A DNA stretch of 64,000 nucleotides from CAZNKU01 sp045654805 (GCA_045654805.1 JAZOOD010000060.1:1-64000), one strand, 5' to 3'. Shown: positions 8,369-16,855, counted from the first letter of the stretch. Program-made: numbers and translations. Notes: generated by a model from the letters alone, not told the origin.

Positions 8369-9220
8369 TTATTCATCATCTTTTGATATGTTTTCTATTA
8401 AATCAACCATAACTTGATTTAACTCTGTTGCACTTTTTGATGTTATCACAGGTTTCCCGGTGTCTGCTTCAATTTCCTTTCGTGCATTACCTGCGTACTT
8501 TCCACCTCGTTTTGCAATCTCGCGATTCTCTTCAAAAGATTGAGGATTATGAGCTTTTGACAGTTCCGTAGTTGTCGCTTCCGCAAGCATATTAAGAACA
8601 AGTTCAAGGTCACTCATATTATCTCTCAAATTTTCTTTCGTAAGTCCTTTGAAATTTTTATATTTTCGTGTTGTCATTCCCGACCAAGCTTTTGTAATCT
8701 CATCTGTAAGAATAGCATATTCTACGCCCTTTTGGACTCCGTGCTTATCCCATTCATCAGTCAAAGCATTGCGCACCCTGATAGATAAAATCCTTTGATG
8801 TATCCATTCGTCACTGTAGCCTTTCTTTTGATAAGTTTCTATTGCTCTTGCAATTGCAAGTTCAGGGTCAATAGTTTCATCAATTCGTTCTTTTCCGACT
8901 TCGGCGAGCCACATCTTAAAAGGTTCTGCTATAGGTGAGGGAATAGAATGAATTATGCGAAGAATTCCGGCAACATCTGCCGCTTGTATCTTTCTCTTTT
9001 TACCATCCAGAGCAATCATTTCAACAGGGGTACAAATTGTACCCCATTTGGAATTAAGTTCAGCATCTCGGCTACGCATCTTTTTTATGTATTGTTTAAC
9101 ATCTCTACTATCAGTTAAGATTTCTACAACATCACTGACAGAAAAATACCATTCTTCTGTTTCTTCGTTCCATGCGGTTCTTATTTTTTTATCATCAAAC
9201 ATCTGTATTTTATTATCCAT
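8369..9220 (-). CDS. BRO-N (phage antirepressor-like) protein
   Basis: A 283-residue protein. The N-terminal BRO-type domain (about 5-105) shows 'KIRTAWNEETEEWYFSVSD' then 'VVEILTDSRDVKQYIKKM' and 'ALDGKKRKIQAADVAGILRI', the layout seen in phage antirepressors and baculovirus BRO proteins, which bind DNA. The C-terminal half (110-283) is helical with 'IRVRNALTDEWDKHGV' and 'GLTKENLRDNMSDLELVLNMLAE', a combination common in chromosomal BRO-family genes of gut Firmicutes. The ATG at 9220 is chosen because GGAGG sits nine bases before it. No other phage gene is nearby, so this is a solitary accessory gene rather than part of a prophage. Confidence 0.82.
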   Translation of the reverse strand: MDNKIQMFDDKKIRTAWNEETEEWYFSVSDVVEILTDSRDVKQYIKKMRSRDAELNSKWGTICTPVEMIALDGKKRKIQAADVAGILRIIHSIPSPIAEPFKMWLAEVGKERIDETIDPELAIARAIETYQKKGYSDEWIHQRILSIRVRNALTDEWDKHGVQKGVEYAILTDEITKAWSGMTTRKYKNFKGLTKENLRDNMSDLELVLNMLAEATTTELSKAHNPQSFEENREIAKRGGKYAGNARKEIEADTGKPVITSKSATELNQVMVDLIENISKDDE

Positions 9221-9353
9221 ATGTATAACCTCCATAAAAGAGTTTTATCGCAATATACTTTTGTCCCTTGTATATCAAAGTTTATAAAGACTGTATAATC
9301 TAGATGCAACTTATTTCAGTAGTTGTTCATATCGTGTTAGAACTAAAAAACTA

Positions 9354-9872
9354 TTATTTTGATATCTTTTTTATAACGGGTTTTTCATGTGTAATGACAT
9401 CAATTATATGATCTTCCCCATATACACCGTAATGTTTCCATTCTCCCGGATAAAAGTCACCATATTCAGCTTGACAAGCATCAGTTATAGTTTGAAAATG
9501 GTCTAACAATCTAGATTTTTCAAAAACAATTAATCGTCTACCTTTTCGTATTTCATAGTCATCCCACGAACAATACGATTCATTCCGTACTTGGTATATG
9601 ATATAATTGGGGAATACAATCTCATAGACATCATCTGCACTTGGATAAATCGGAGTACTTTCCTTTAGCAGTTGCTTAAGATTTTCATCAAGTTCATCAT
9701 CAATATTCGTTCCTTTTTCTCCTTCAACACACCCCGAAAAAATAATTTTCAGTTCATTATCAACATCTTCTATCTTCAAAACAAATGCAAATTCCCCAAG
9801 GGAATCATTGTTACCACCAAATTCCAACTCTACTGTTTCATCAATCTTGTTCAATTTTCTTTTGAAAAACAT
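9354..9872 (-). CDS. Orphan acidic cytoplasmic protein
   Basis: A 172-residue soluble acidic protein without signal or membrane segment. The middle contains 'ADDVYEIVFPNYIIYQVRNES' and the end 'HYGVYGEDHIIDVITHEKPVIK'. This resembles small immunity- or barrier-type proteins of accessory loci in composition only; I do not recognise a family. The second of two close ATGs (9872) fits the AAGGAAG ribosome site better than the first (9878). It is preceded by copy 2 of the ~60-bp repeat. Confidence 0.65.
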   Translation of the reverse strand: MFFKRKLNKIDETVELEFGGNNDSLGEFAFVLKIEDVDNELKIIFSGCVEGEKGTNIDDELDENLKQLLKESTPIYPSADDVYEIVFPNYIIYQVRNESYCSWDDYEIRKGRRLIVFEKSRLLDHFQTITDACQAEYGDFYPGEWKHYGVYGEDHIIDVITHEKPVIKKISK

Positions 9873-9889
9873 ATTCATTCTTCCTTTTC

Positions 9890-9949
9890 TACAGAATTCG
9901 ACAATCTTTATAGATCCGTGTCAAGTCAGGATAAAAATCATTTTACATC
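9890..9949 (-). repeat. ~60-bp direct repeat, copy 2
   Basis: This is the partner of bases 8082-8149, in the same orientation and position relative to a downstream orphan gene. The shared core is CGTGTCAAG(A/T)CAGG. It overlaps the stop region of the next gene upstream (9938). Confidence 0.5.
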
Positions 9950-10663
9950 ATAACTTATTCCATCTATCATAAGAGTGTCATCATCTTCCCAATTCAAAAC
10001 TGGTTCTGTTCCCCATCTTCCTGACCACAAGTTTTTCGATTCTGTTTTTAACATACCGCTTACAAGATGAATATCTTTTTTTATATTACGTACATAAATG
10101 TCTGTGGAACCTCCAAGAGCTCCCTGATCAGAAGAAACAACCCACGCAATATAAGTATTATCAGGAGATTCAACTGTGTATACAACAGCGTTTTCTCCAA
10201 AATTCGAAAATAGTATTGACAAAAATAAAAATTGGAAGAAAAACATTGCAAATATTCCGACTATAACTGCTATACAAATCTTTAACCACTTGACTTTATT
10301 ATATACAAAAAAGAAAATCAGCGAACTTAATAAGCATATTACAAACAACAATTCATAATAAAAAATGTTATTCATTCTGTTATCTATTTTAAGGTCAAAG
10401 CAGTAAAACAAAGTAATCAAATACACCAAAGTAATTAGTGGCATAAAAGATGCTAATCTTCGTGATGTCTTAGACGCATAATTTTTATATTTAACGGAAA
10501 AATGTGTAAACACACTGCTCAATATTATATAAATTACAAAAAACAAAATATAACTTTTAGGTCTATATATGTAATCTAATCTACAAATAATAATATTGAG
10601 TAAACTTAAAAAAATAGTTAAAATCCCTACCAGTAAATTCATATTGCTTTTTATTTTCTCCAC
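9938..10663 (-). CDS. Membrane protein with DUF5412-like C-terminus
   Basis: A 241-residue protein with five hydrophobic helices in the first 150 residues, then an outer domain (about 160-241) reading 'VVYTVESPDNTYIAWVVSSDQGALGGSTDIYVRNI' (shown as overlapping short motifs: VESPDNTYIAW, GALGGSTDIYV). A trailing 'DDTLMIDGISYDVK' completes it. This pattern (a genomic 'SPDG' strand, Gly-Gly-Ser turn, Trp-rich end) is typical of DUF5412 proteins, whose function is unknown. The start is a GTG at 10663 with AAAGGAGA upstream; the frame itself opens earlier without a ribosome site. It is the last gene of the accessory patch before the str operon terminator. Confidence 0.7.
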   Translation of the reverse strand: MEKIKSNMNLLVGILTIFLSLLNIIICRLDYIYRPKSYILFFVIYIILSSVFTHFSVKYKNYASKTSRRLASFMPLITLVYLITLFYCFDLKIDNRMNNIFYYELLFVICLLSSLIFFFVYNKVKWLKICIAVIVGIFAMFFFQFLFLSILFSNFGENAVVYTVESPDNTYIAWVVSSDQGALGGSTDIYVRNIKKDIHLVSGMLKTESKNLWSGRWGTEPVLNWEDDDTLMIDGISYDVK

Positions 10664-10777
10664 ATATGTGTCTCCTTTCGGCAACATTAGACAAAATATA
10701 TATCATAATATTATACATGATTGAATTATAACACATTAACAAAGGAATTACAATGTTTTACAGGTAACAGTACATAA

Positions 10778-10809
10778 AAAGGCTCACAATCTGACGATTG
10801 TGAGCCTTT
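10778..10809 (-). terminator. str operon terminator
   Basis: A 14-bp perfect stem (AAAGGCTCACAATC / GATTGTGAGCCTTT) with a 4-nt loop is followed by T-rich sequence on the minus strand, 38 nt after the tuf stop codon. Confidence 0.9.
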
Positions 10810-10846
10810 GACAAGCTAATTATTTATATAATTTTAAGAGTTAAAA

Positions 10847-12049
10847 TTATTCGTTGATAGCTGTAACAACGCCTGAACCTACTGTTCTACCACCTTCACG
10901 GATAGCGAAACGAAGACCTTCTTCGATAGCGATAGGAGTGATAAGTTCAACATCCATAGTGATGTTATCACCAGGCATACACATTTCTGTGCCAGCTGGA
11001 AGATTAACTACACCTGTAACGTCTGTTGTTCTGAAATAGAACTGTGGACGATAGTTGTTGAAGAATGGTGTATGACGACCACCTTCATCCTTTGTTAGAA
11101 CGTAAACTTCACCCTTGAATTTTGTGTGAGGGTTGATTGAACCAGGGGCTGAAAGAACCTGACCTCTTTCGATTTCAGTTCTCTGAACACCACGAAGAAG
11201 AGCACCGATGTTATCACCAGCTTCAGCACTGTCAAGAAGTTTTCTGAACATTTCGATACCTGTAACAACAACTTTTCTGCTTTCGTCTGTAAGACCAACG
11301 ATTTCAACTTCGTCATTAACTTTAAGTGTACCTCTTTCTACTCTACCTGTAGCAACTGTACCACGACCTGTGATAGAGAAGATATCTTCGATAGGCATCA
11401 AGAATGGCTGGTCAGCCATACGGTCTGGAGTTGGGATATATTCGTCAACTGCAGCCATAAGGTCCATAATGCACTTGTAAGCTGGATCGTTTACATCGTT
11501 AGATGCACATTCAATAACACCAAGAGCTGAACCTGAAACGATAGGTGTATCATCACCTGGGAATTCATATTCGTTAAGAAGTTCTCTAATTTCCATTTCA
11601 ACAAGTTCCAAAAGTTCTGGATCGTCAACCTGGTCAGCTTTATTCATAAATACAACGATGTAAGGAACACCAACCTGTCTTGAAAGAAGGATATGTTCTC
11701 TTGTCTGAGGCATTGGGCCGTCAGCAGCAGATACAACCAAGATAGCACCATCCATCTGAGCAGCACCTGTAATCATGTTCTTAACATAGTCAGCATGTCC
11801 TGGGCAGTCAACGTGAGCGTAGTGACGGTTGTCTGTTTCATATTCAACGTGAGCTGTAGAGATTGTGATACCTCTTTCTCTTTCTTCAGGAGCCTTATCG
11901 ATATTAGCGTAATCTGTAAATTCAGCCTGTCCGTTTAGAGCCAATACCTTTGTGATAGCTGCTGTAAGAGTTGTCTTACCATGGTCAACGTGACCGATTG
12001 TACCGATATTAACGTGCGGTTTAGTTCTTTCGTATTTAGCTTTTGCCAT
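10847..12049 (-). CDS. tuf: Translation elongation factor Tu
   Basis: A 400-residue GTPase that delivers aminoacyl-tRNA to the ribosome. The G domain carries GHVDHGKT (19-26), DCPGH near 82 and NKAD near 137; the beta-barrel domains 2 and 3 follow, with RGTVATGRVERG and a C-terminal REGGRTVGSGVV end. Length is standard. The start is ATG with GGGAGG upstream. It is the last gene of the str operon, 78 nt after fusA and followed by a strong terminator. Confidence 0.98.
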   Translation of the reverse strand: MAKAKYERTKPHVNIGTIGHVDHGKTTLTAAITKVLALNGQAEFTDYANIDKAPEERERGITISTAHVEYETDNRHYAHVDCPGHADYVKNMITGAAQMDGAILVVSAADGPMPQTREHILLSRQVGVPYIVVFMNKADQVDDPELLELVEMEIRELLNEYEFPGDDTPIVSGSALGVIECASNDVNDPAYKCIMDLMAAVDEYIPTPDRMADQPFLMPIEDIFSITGRGTVATGRVERGTLKVNDEVEIVGLTDESRKVVVTGIEMFRKLLDSAEAGDNIGALLRGVQRTEIERGQVLSAPGSINPHTKFKGEVYVLTKDEGGRHTPFFNNYRPQFYFRTTDVTGVVNLPAGTEMCMPGDNITMDVELITPIAIEEGLRFAIREGGRTVGSGVVTAINE

Positions 12050-12127
12050 TTTAAATTCCTCCCTTTATTTTAAAAATACTAATTAAGGTTATTATACTAA
12101 ATAATTTGCAATAATGCAAGCATAAAA

Positions 12128-14206
12128 TTAATTTTTAGCTTTTGAGTTAATAATTTCGTCCTGAATGTTCTTTGGAACTTCGTCATAGTGGCTTGGCTGC
12201 ATTGTATACTGACCACGGCCCTGAGTTTTTGAACGAAGGTCTGTTGCATAACCGAACATTTTTTCAAGTGGAACGAAAGATGAAATAGCGATTGCACCGT
12301 TACGTGTTTCCTGACCCTGAATCTGACCACGACGTGAGCTCAAATCACCCATAACGTCGCCAAGATATTCATCAGGAACAACGATGTCAACCTGCATAAT
12401 AGGTTCCTTCAAAACAGGGTCTGCCTTACGACAAGCCTCCTTGAAAGCCATAGATGCAGCACTCTTACACGCCATTTCAGATGAGTCAACTTCGAGGTAT
12501 GAACCGTCAACAAGAGAAACTTTGGAGTCTACAACATTGTAGCCTGCAAGTACACCTGTAAGTGAAGCACTCTGGATACCCGCATCAACAGCCGGAATGT
12601 ATTCCTTAGGGATAGCACCGCCGACAATCTTGTTTTCGAACACATAACCTGCACCCGGTTCAAGTGGTTCAACCTCGATAACAACGTGACCGTACTGCCC
12701 TTTACCACCAGACTGACGAGCGTATTTATGGTCAACCTTAACAGGCTTTCTGATAGCTTCTCTATATGAAACCTGAGGAGCACCTACGTTAGCCTCAACC
12801 TTAAATTCTCTCTGTAGACGGTCAACAATAATTTCAAGATGAAGCTCACCCATACCTGCGATAATTGTCTGACCTGTTTCTTCGTCTGTATATGTCTTGA
12901 ATGTTGGGTCTTCTTCAGCAAGTTTAGCCAAAGCGATACCCATTTTTTCCTGACCTGCTTTAGTCTTAGGCTCGATAGCTACTGAAATAACCGGTTCTGG
13001 GAATTCCATAGATTCCAAGATAATTGGAGCTTTTTCATCACAAAGAGTATCACCTGTTGTAGTATTCTTGATACCTACGCAGGCAGCGATATCACCTGAG
13101 TAAACGATATCAATATCTTCTCTATGGTTAGCATGCATCTGCAAAATTCTACCGATTCTTTCTTTATTAGACTTTGTTGAGTTGTAAACATATGAGCCAC
13201 TTGTCAAAGTACCGGAATATACTCTAAAGAAGCAAAGCTTACCAACAAATGGGTCTGTAGCAATCTTAAATGCAAGAGCACTGAAAGGCTCTTCATCAGA
13301 AGCGTGACGGCAGTCAGCCTCTTCTGTATCAGGGTTAATACCCTCGATAGCAGGAATATCAAGTGGAGAAGGCATATAGTCGATAACTGCGTCCAAAAGC
13401 TTCTGTACACCTCTGTTACGATAAGCTGTACCGCAAAGTACAGGAGTAATAGCAAGGCTGATTGTAGCAGCACGAAGACCCTTCTTAAGTTCTTCGATTG
13501 TCAACTCTTCACCTTCAAGATATTTCATCATTAATTCTTCATCGTTTTCAGCAATAGCTTCAACTAATTCAGAACGGTACATTTCAGCCTTTTCCAACAT
13601 ATCTGCAGGAACGTCAACAACATCAATGTCCATACCCTTATCATCATTATAGATGTAAGCTTTCATTTCAAGCAAGTCGATAAGACCCTTGAAGTCGTCT
13701 TCAGCACCGATAGGAAGCTGAATCGGAATAGCATTACATTTCAAACGATCTTTCATCATATCAACTACGTTATAGAAGTCAGCACCCATAATATCCATTT
13801 TGTTTACAAATGCCATACGTGGTACCTTGTAGTTGTCAGCCTGACGCCATACAGTTTCAGACTGTGGTTCAACACCACCCTTAGCACAGAATACAGTAAC
13901 AGAACCGTCCAATACACGTAGTGAACGTTCAACTTCAACTGTAAAGTCAACGTGTCCAGGGGTATCGATAATATTAATTCTGTGATTCAACCAACGGCAA
14001 GTTGTAGCAGCTGATGTGATAGTAATACCACGTTCCTGCTCCTGAACCATCCAGTCCATTGTTGCTGTACCGTCATGTGTATCACCGATTTTATGGTTAA
14101 TACCTGTATAATATAGGATACGCTCAGTAGTTGTTGTTTTACCAGCATCGATATGAGCCATGATACCTATATTTCTGGTTTTTTCAAGAGAAAACTCTCT
14201 ACCCAA
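12128..14206 (-). CDS. fusA: Translation elongation factor G
   Basis: A 692-residue ribosomal translocase with all five domains. The P-loop AHIDAGKT is at about 17-24, DTPGHVDF near 80 and NKMD near 135; the C-terminal domain IV has the 'RQSGGKGQYGHV' stretch and domain V ends 'QGRGQYTMQPSHY'. The start is TTG, with AAGGAGG eight bases upstream; no ATG lies nearby in frame. It lies between rpsG and tuf in the str operon. It is of the canonical fusA type, not a TetM-like protection protein. Confidence 0.97.
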   Translation of the reverse strand: MGREFSLEKTRNIGIMAHIDAGKTTTTERILYYTGINHKIGDTHDGTATMDWMVQEQERGITITSAATTCRWLNHRINIIDTPGHVDFTVEVERSLRVLDGSVTVFCAKGGVEPQSETVWRQADNYKVPRMAFVNKMDIMGADFYNVVDMMKDRLKCNAIPIQLPIGAEDDFKGLIDLLEMKAYIYNDDKGMDIDVVDVPADMLEKAEMYRSELVEAIAENDEELMMKYLEGEELTIEELKKGLRAATISLAITPVLCGTAYRNRGVQKLLDAVIDYMPSPLDIPAIEGINPDTEEADCRHASDEEPFSALAFKIATDPFVGKLCFFRVYSGTLTSGSYVYNSTKSNKERIGRILQMHANHREDIDIVYSGDIAACVGIKNTTTGDTLCDEKAPIILESMEFPEPVISVAIEPKTKAGQEKMGIALAKLAEEDPTFKTYTDEETGQTIIAGMGELHLEIIVDRLQREFKVEANVGAPQVSYREAIRKPVKVDHKYARQSGGKGQYGHVVIEVEPLEPGAGYVFENKIVGGAIPKEYIPAVDAGIQSASLTGVLAGYNVVDSKVSLVDGSYLEVDSSEMACKSAASMAFKEACRKADPVLKEPIMQVDIVVPDEYLGDVMGDLSSRRGQIQGQETRNGAIAISSFVPLEKMFGYATDLRSKTQGRGQYTMQPSHYDEVPKNIQDEIINSKAKN

Positions 14207-14274
14207 TTTTTTTCCTCCTTCCTCATCTTATGGAGTTAAATTTTTATAGTGCAGGGCAAATAAACCCTGTGTAA

Positions 14275-14745
14275 TTACCAACGGTAATGAGCAAAAGCTT
14301 TGTTAGCTTCAGCCATTTTGTGAGTATCTTCGCGTTTCTTAACTGCGCCACCCATACCATTAACAGCATCGATGATTTCAGCAGCCAATCTTTCGCTCAT
14401 TGTTCTTTCACTTCTCGCACGAGAATATGTTGTCAACCAACGAAGTCCCAATGTCTGACGTCTTTCAGGACGAACCTCCATAGGAACCTGATAGTTAGCA
14501 CCACCAACACGGCGAGCTTTAACTTCAAGTAATGGCATAATGTTGTTCATAGCTTCTTCAAAAGCCTCAACAGGGTCTTTTGATGTCTTTTCCTTTACGA
14601 TATCAAACGCATCATAAACGATTTTCTGAGCAACACCCTTCTTACCATCAAGCATAATATTGTTGATTAGACGTGTAACAACCTTGTTTCCGTAAAGTGG
14701 ATCAGGCAATACGTCTCTCTTTGGAACAAAACCTCTTCTTGGCAC
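14275..14745 (-). CDS. rpsG: Ribosomal protein S7
   Basis: A 156-residue small-subunit protein that organises the 3' major domain of 16S rRNA. The first residues, MPRRGF-like after GTG initiation, and 'GGANYQVPMEVRPERR' are diagnostic. A frame extends to an ATG at 14763, but that ATG lies in the ribosome-binding site itself (AAGGAGGGAAGG); starting at the GTG at 14745 gives exactly the usual 156 residues. The 158-nt gap to rpsL is long for this operon and strongly structured, which may matter for S7 autoregulation. Confidence 0.97.
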   Translation of the reverse strand: MPRRGFVPKRDVLPDPLYGNKVVTRLINNIMLDGKKGVAQKIVYDAFDIVKEKTSKDPVEAFEEAMNNIMPLLEVKARRVGGANYQVPMEVRPERRQTLGLRWLTTYSRARSERTMSERLAAEIIDAVNGMGGAVKKREDTHKMAEANKAFAHYRW

Positions 14746-14903
14746 TTTCCTTCCCTCCTTCATAAATAAATGAAATCACAGGTACTCGCAAGATAAATTG
14801 CGTCAGCGCGCATTTCAGGATATATATATAAATATACCACGGTGAAAACGCACCATTTTTGTGATTTGTTTCGTACACCATGGTACGAGATTTTCCTTAA
14901 AAA
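14746..14903 (-). promoter_or_regulatory. Structured rpsL-rpsG intercistronic region (candidate S7 site)
   Basis: On the minus strand this spacer contains an outer helix pairing 14860-14867 with 14773-14780 (8 bp), enclosing a GGTG/CACC hairpin (14841-14844/14851-14854) and a CGCAA/TTGCG hairpin (14787-14791/14798-14802). A TCGTAC/GTACGA hairpin (14871-14876/14883-14888) sits just upstream. In E. coli, S7 represses its own synthesis by binding the S12-S7 spacer. The same role here is inference from position and foldability. Confidence 0.45.
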
Positions 14904-15323
14904 TTACTTACCTTCTTTCGGTCTCTTAGCACCGTACAAGCTACGGCTCTGACGACGTGCAGCAACACCTGCAGCATCCAGAGTACCACGGATAATATGG
15001 TATCTAACACCGGGAAGGTCCTTAACTCTACCGCCACGAATCAAAACAACGCTATGTTCCTGAATGTTATGACCCACACCCGGAATGTAAGCAGAAACCT
15101 CGATACCATTTGTAAGACGAACTCTGGCAATTTTACGAAGAGCTGAGTTAGGCTTTTTAGGTGTCATAGTTTTAACTACTGTACAAACGCCTCTCTTTTG
15201 TGGAGAACTGTGATTTGTAGCTTTTTTTCTCAAAGAGTTAAAACCCTTTAGTAAGGCAGGAGCTGTAGACTTTTTAACAGAAGTCGCACGACCTGTTCTT
15301 ACAAGCTGATTAAATGTTGGCAA
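14904..15323 (-). CDS. rpsL: Ribosomal protein S12
   Basis: A 139-residue decoding-centre protein. It shows the Firmicutes-type insertion near residues 26-40, then QKRGVCTVV, TPKKPNSALRK and the GGRVKDLPGVRYH loop. Lysines 56 and 101, equivalent to the streptomycin-sensitivity positions, are both wild type. The start is TTG, with AGGAGG nine bases upstream, and no in-frame ATG is available. It is the second gene of the str operon. Confidence 0.97.
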   Translation of the reverse strand: MPTFNQLVRTGRATSVKKSTAPALLKGFNSLRKKATNHSSPQKRGVCTVVKTMTPKKPNSALRKIARVRLTNGIEVSAYIPGVGHNIQEHSVVLIRGGRVKDLPGVRYHIIRGTLDAAGVAARRQSRSLYGAKRPKEGK

Positions 15324-15395
15324 TTACTTTCACCTCCTGTTTATAATTTAAAACATATAATGAACCCATGGCAAGTATAATTTACCACAGGAGCA

Positions 15396-15638
15396 CTAAC
15401 CAATTATTGCAGCAACCGCTGCAGGAACATCAATTTTGCACGCGTTTCCAAGTTGTTTCATAGAATCAACAAACTCAATTTCAACGCCGTTTACATTGCA
15501 TAAATCTACGATTTTGCCGTAAATATCAGGTGCTACATCCTTAGCCAGGAACACCTTTTTTGCGGTGTGTTCTTCAATCGAACGTCGAACTTGTTTAAGC
15601 CCTACCACCTTTTGGGAATTTTGTAAATTATCTAACAT
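15396..15638 (-). CDS. L7Ae-family ribosomal/K-turn protein (YbxF-type)
   Basis: An 80-residue L7Ae/L30e-family protein of the YbxF (RplGB) type that binds kink-turn RNA. Recognisable parts are the N-terminal 'VVGLKQVRRSIEEHTAKKVFL' block, the AKDVAP loop and the C-terminal 'GNACKIDVPAAVAAII' helix. In most Firmicutes it lies between rpoC and rpsL; here it opens the operon directly behind a strong promoter. The ribosome site GGAGG is at 15649-15653, almost at the predicted transcript start. Confidence 0.9.
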   Translation of the reverse strand: MLDNLQNSQKVVGLKQVRRSIEEHTAKKVFLAKDVAPDIYGKIVDLCNVNGVEIEFVDSMKQLGNACKIDVPAAVAAIIG

Positions 15639-15656
15639 TATTCCACAGCCTCCAAT

Positions 15657-15685
15657 ATATTATCACAATATGTAAAATATGTCAA
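15657..15685 (-). promoter_or_regulatory. Sigma-A promoter of the str operon
   Basis: TTGACA (15680-15685), a 17-bp spacer and TAATAT (15657-15662). Predicted initiation near 15650 overlaps the GGAGG of the first gene, leaving a leader of only about 12 nt. Confidence 0.85.
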
Positions 15686-15802
15686 GTATTTTTTGTGTTT
15701 TTAGATTATCCAATTAAAAATATTACAGATTATTACAACAACAAAATAATTTCTATTAACTAAAAGGAATGATTGAAAAAATGCCTCTGTAAGGTATCAT
15801 AG

Positions 15803-16546
15803 TTACTTCCTTAATTTCCTGCAATATTGTGTGCAGAGCTTGTCTGTACATTCCGAACATCTAAGTGCCATATTACTATTTTCCCAAAACCTTTCCGGAT
15901 ATGTAAATACACATATTTCCCAAACGGTCCATATAAGGAATGAGAATATTACAAGGGTCCATGAATAAAAACTGTTTACAGAAATAATCGACAAAAACAT
16001 CATTAAATGGTCCCAATTAAATATTCTGCAGGTTGTACAGCATTTGTTTTTCATTATGAGCCTGAAGGGACACCAAATGAGAACGCATATTAAATCGCAA
16101 ACATAAAAGAATGTTGATAACAGTATCATTATCCCTGTATCTATTATTCCTGTCAAATGTAATATGCTAATTACTATGGTAAGCAAAATCCATATTACCA
16201 TAACCTTGTATGCTGACGAGGTTGTGTCTTTGATGTATTGCTTCAGGTTCTTATAATTAATCTTCTCTTTTATTGGTCTGAAAAGTGATTGAAATACCTT
16301 TTGTGAACCTATGGATATATGTGCCTTTACAGGTATGAGTTGTAATATCATATCCCACATCCATATTATCCATAACAGATGTAAAGGCGAAAATTCCTTA
16401 AAGAAATTCCACCCGTCTGTAATATCAAATTTTTCTCTGTCAAATATGTATATCAAAATCGCAATAAGGAATACGATAATTCTCCCCATAAGCCTTATAA
16501 AATAAATCCCTCTTGTTTTTGATATTGGCTCTTTTGTTTGTTGCAT
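15803..16546 (-). CDS. Conserved multi-pass membrane protein, Cys-rich tail
   Basis: A 247-residue protein with about five membrane helices. Notable are 'LLWIIWMWDMILQLIPVKAHISIGS' (seen in pieces near 50-75), the MKNKCCTTCRIFNWDHLMMF segment near 165-184 and the tail ALRCSECTDKLCTQYC. Similar proteins occur widely in Clostridia and are unannotated. The two CxxC pairs (CCTTC; CSEC/CTQYC) suggest metal or redox chemistry on the cytoplasmic face, but no function is established. A strong promoter lies about 170 nt upstream. It is monocistronic and precedes the str operon promoter. Confidence 0.75.
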   Translation of the reverse strand: MQQTKEPISKTRGIYFIRLMGRIIVFLIAILIYIFDREKFDITDGWNFFKEFSPLHLLWIIWMWDMILQLIPVKAHISIGSQKVFQSLFRPIKEKINYKNLKQYIKDTTSSAYKVMVIWILLTIVISILHLTGIIDTGIMILLSTFFYVCDLICVLIWCPFRLIMKNKCCTTCRIFNWDHLMMFLSIISVNSFYSWTLVIFSFLIWTVWEICVFTYPERFWENSNMALRCSECTDKLCTQYCRKLRK

Positions 16547-16716
16547 TTGTTATATGTTCTCCGTTTCGTCAAATTTATTTCCTTCTATTTTAAAAATGCA
16601 TATTATTTACTTTTTTATCAGGTAATCTCTGATATCCTTGGCGGTCAACTGACAGAAAATCAACCAACCGCTGACTTTTAAGGAAATCGTGAATTTGGAA
16701 CTATTTTACTTTGATT

Positions 16717-16745
16717 ATTATACTATAATATACCCATAAAGTCAA
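16717..16745 (-). promoter_or_regulatory. Sigma-A promoter of the Cys-tail membrane protein
   Basis: TTGACT (16740-16745), 17-bp spacer, TATAAT (16717-16722). The resulting leader would be about 165 nt and crosses the GC-richer block at 16619-16690. Confidence 0.8.
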
Positions 16746-16827
16746 TAAATGAGGAGGATTGATATAATAGGAAAATAATTAAAATTGATGAGAAAAAATG
16801 TAACGTTTAGAAATATTATTCAGTAAC

Positions 16828-16855
16828 TTGCACTTTAACTATTGCATATTATATT
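16828..16855 (+). promoter_or_regulatory. Putative promoter of the small DUF6774-like gene
   Basis: TTGCAC (16828-16833), 16-bp spacer, TATATT (16850-16855), about 100 nt before the start codon. Confidence 0.5.
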
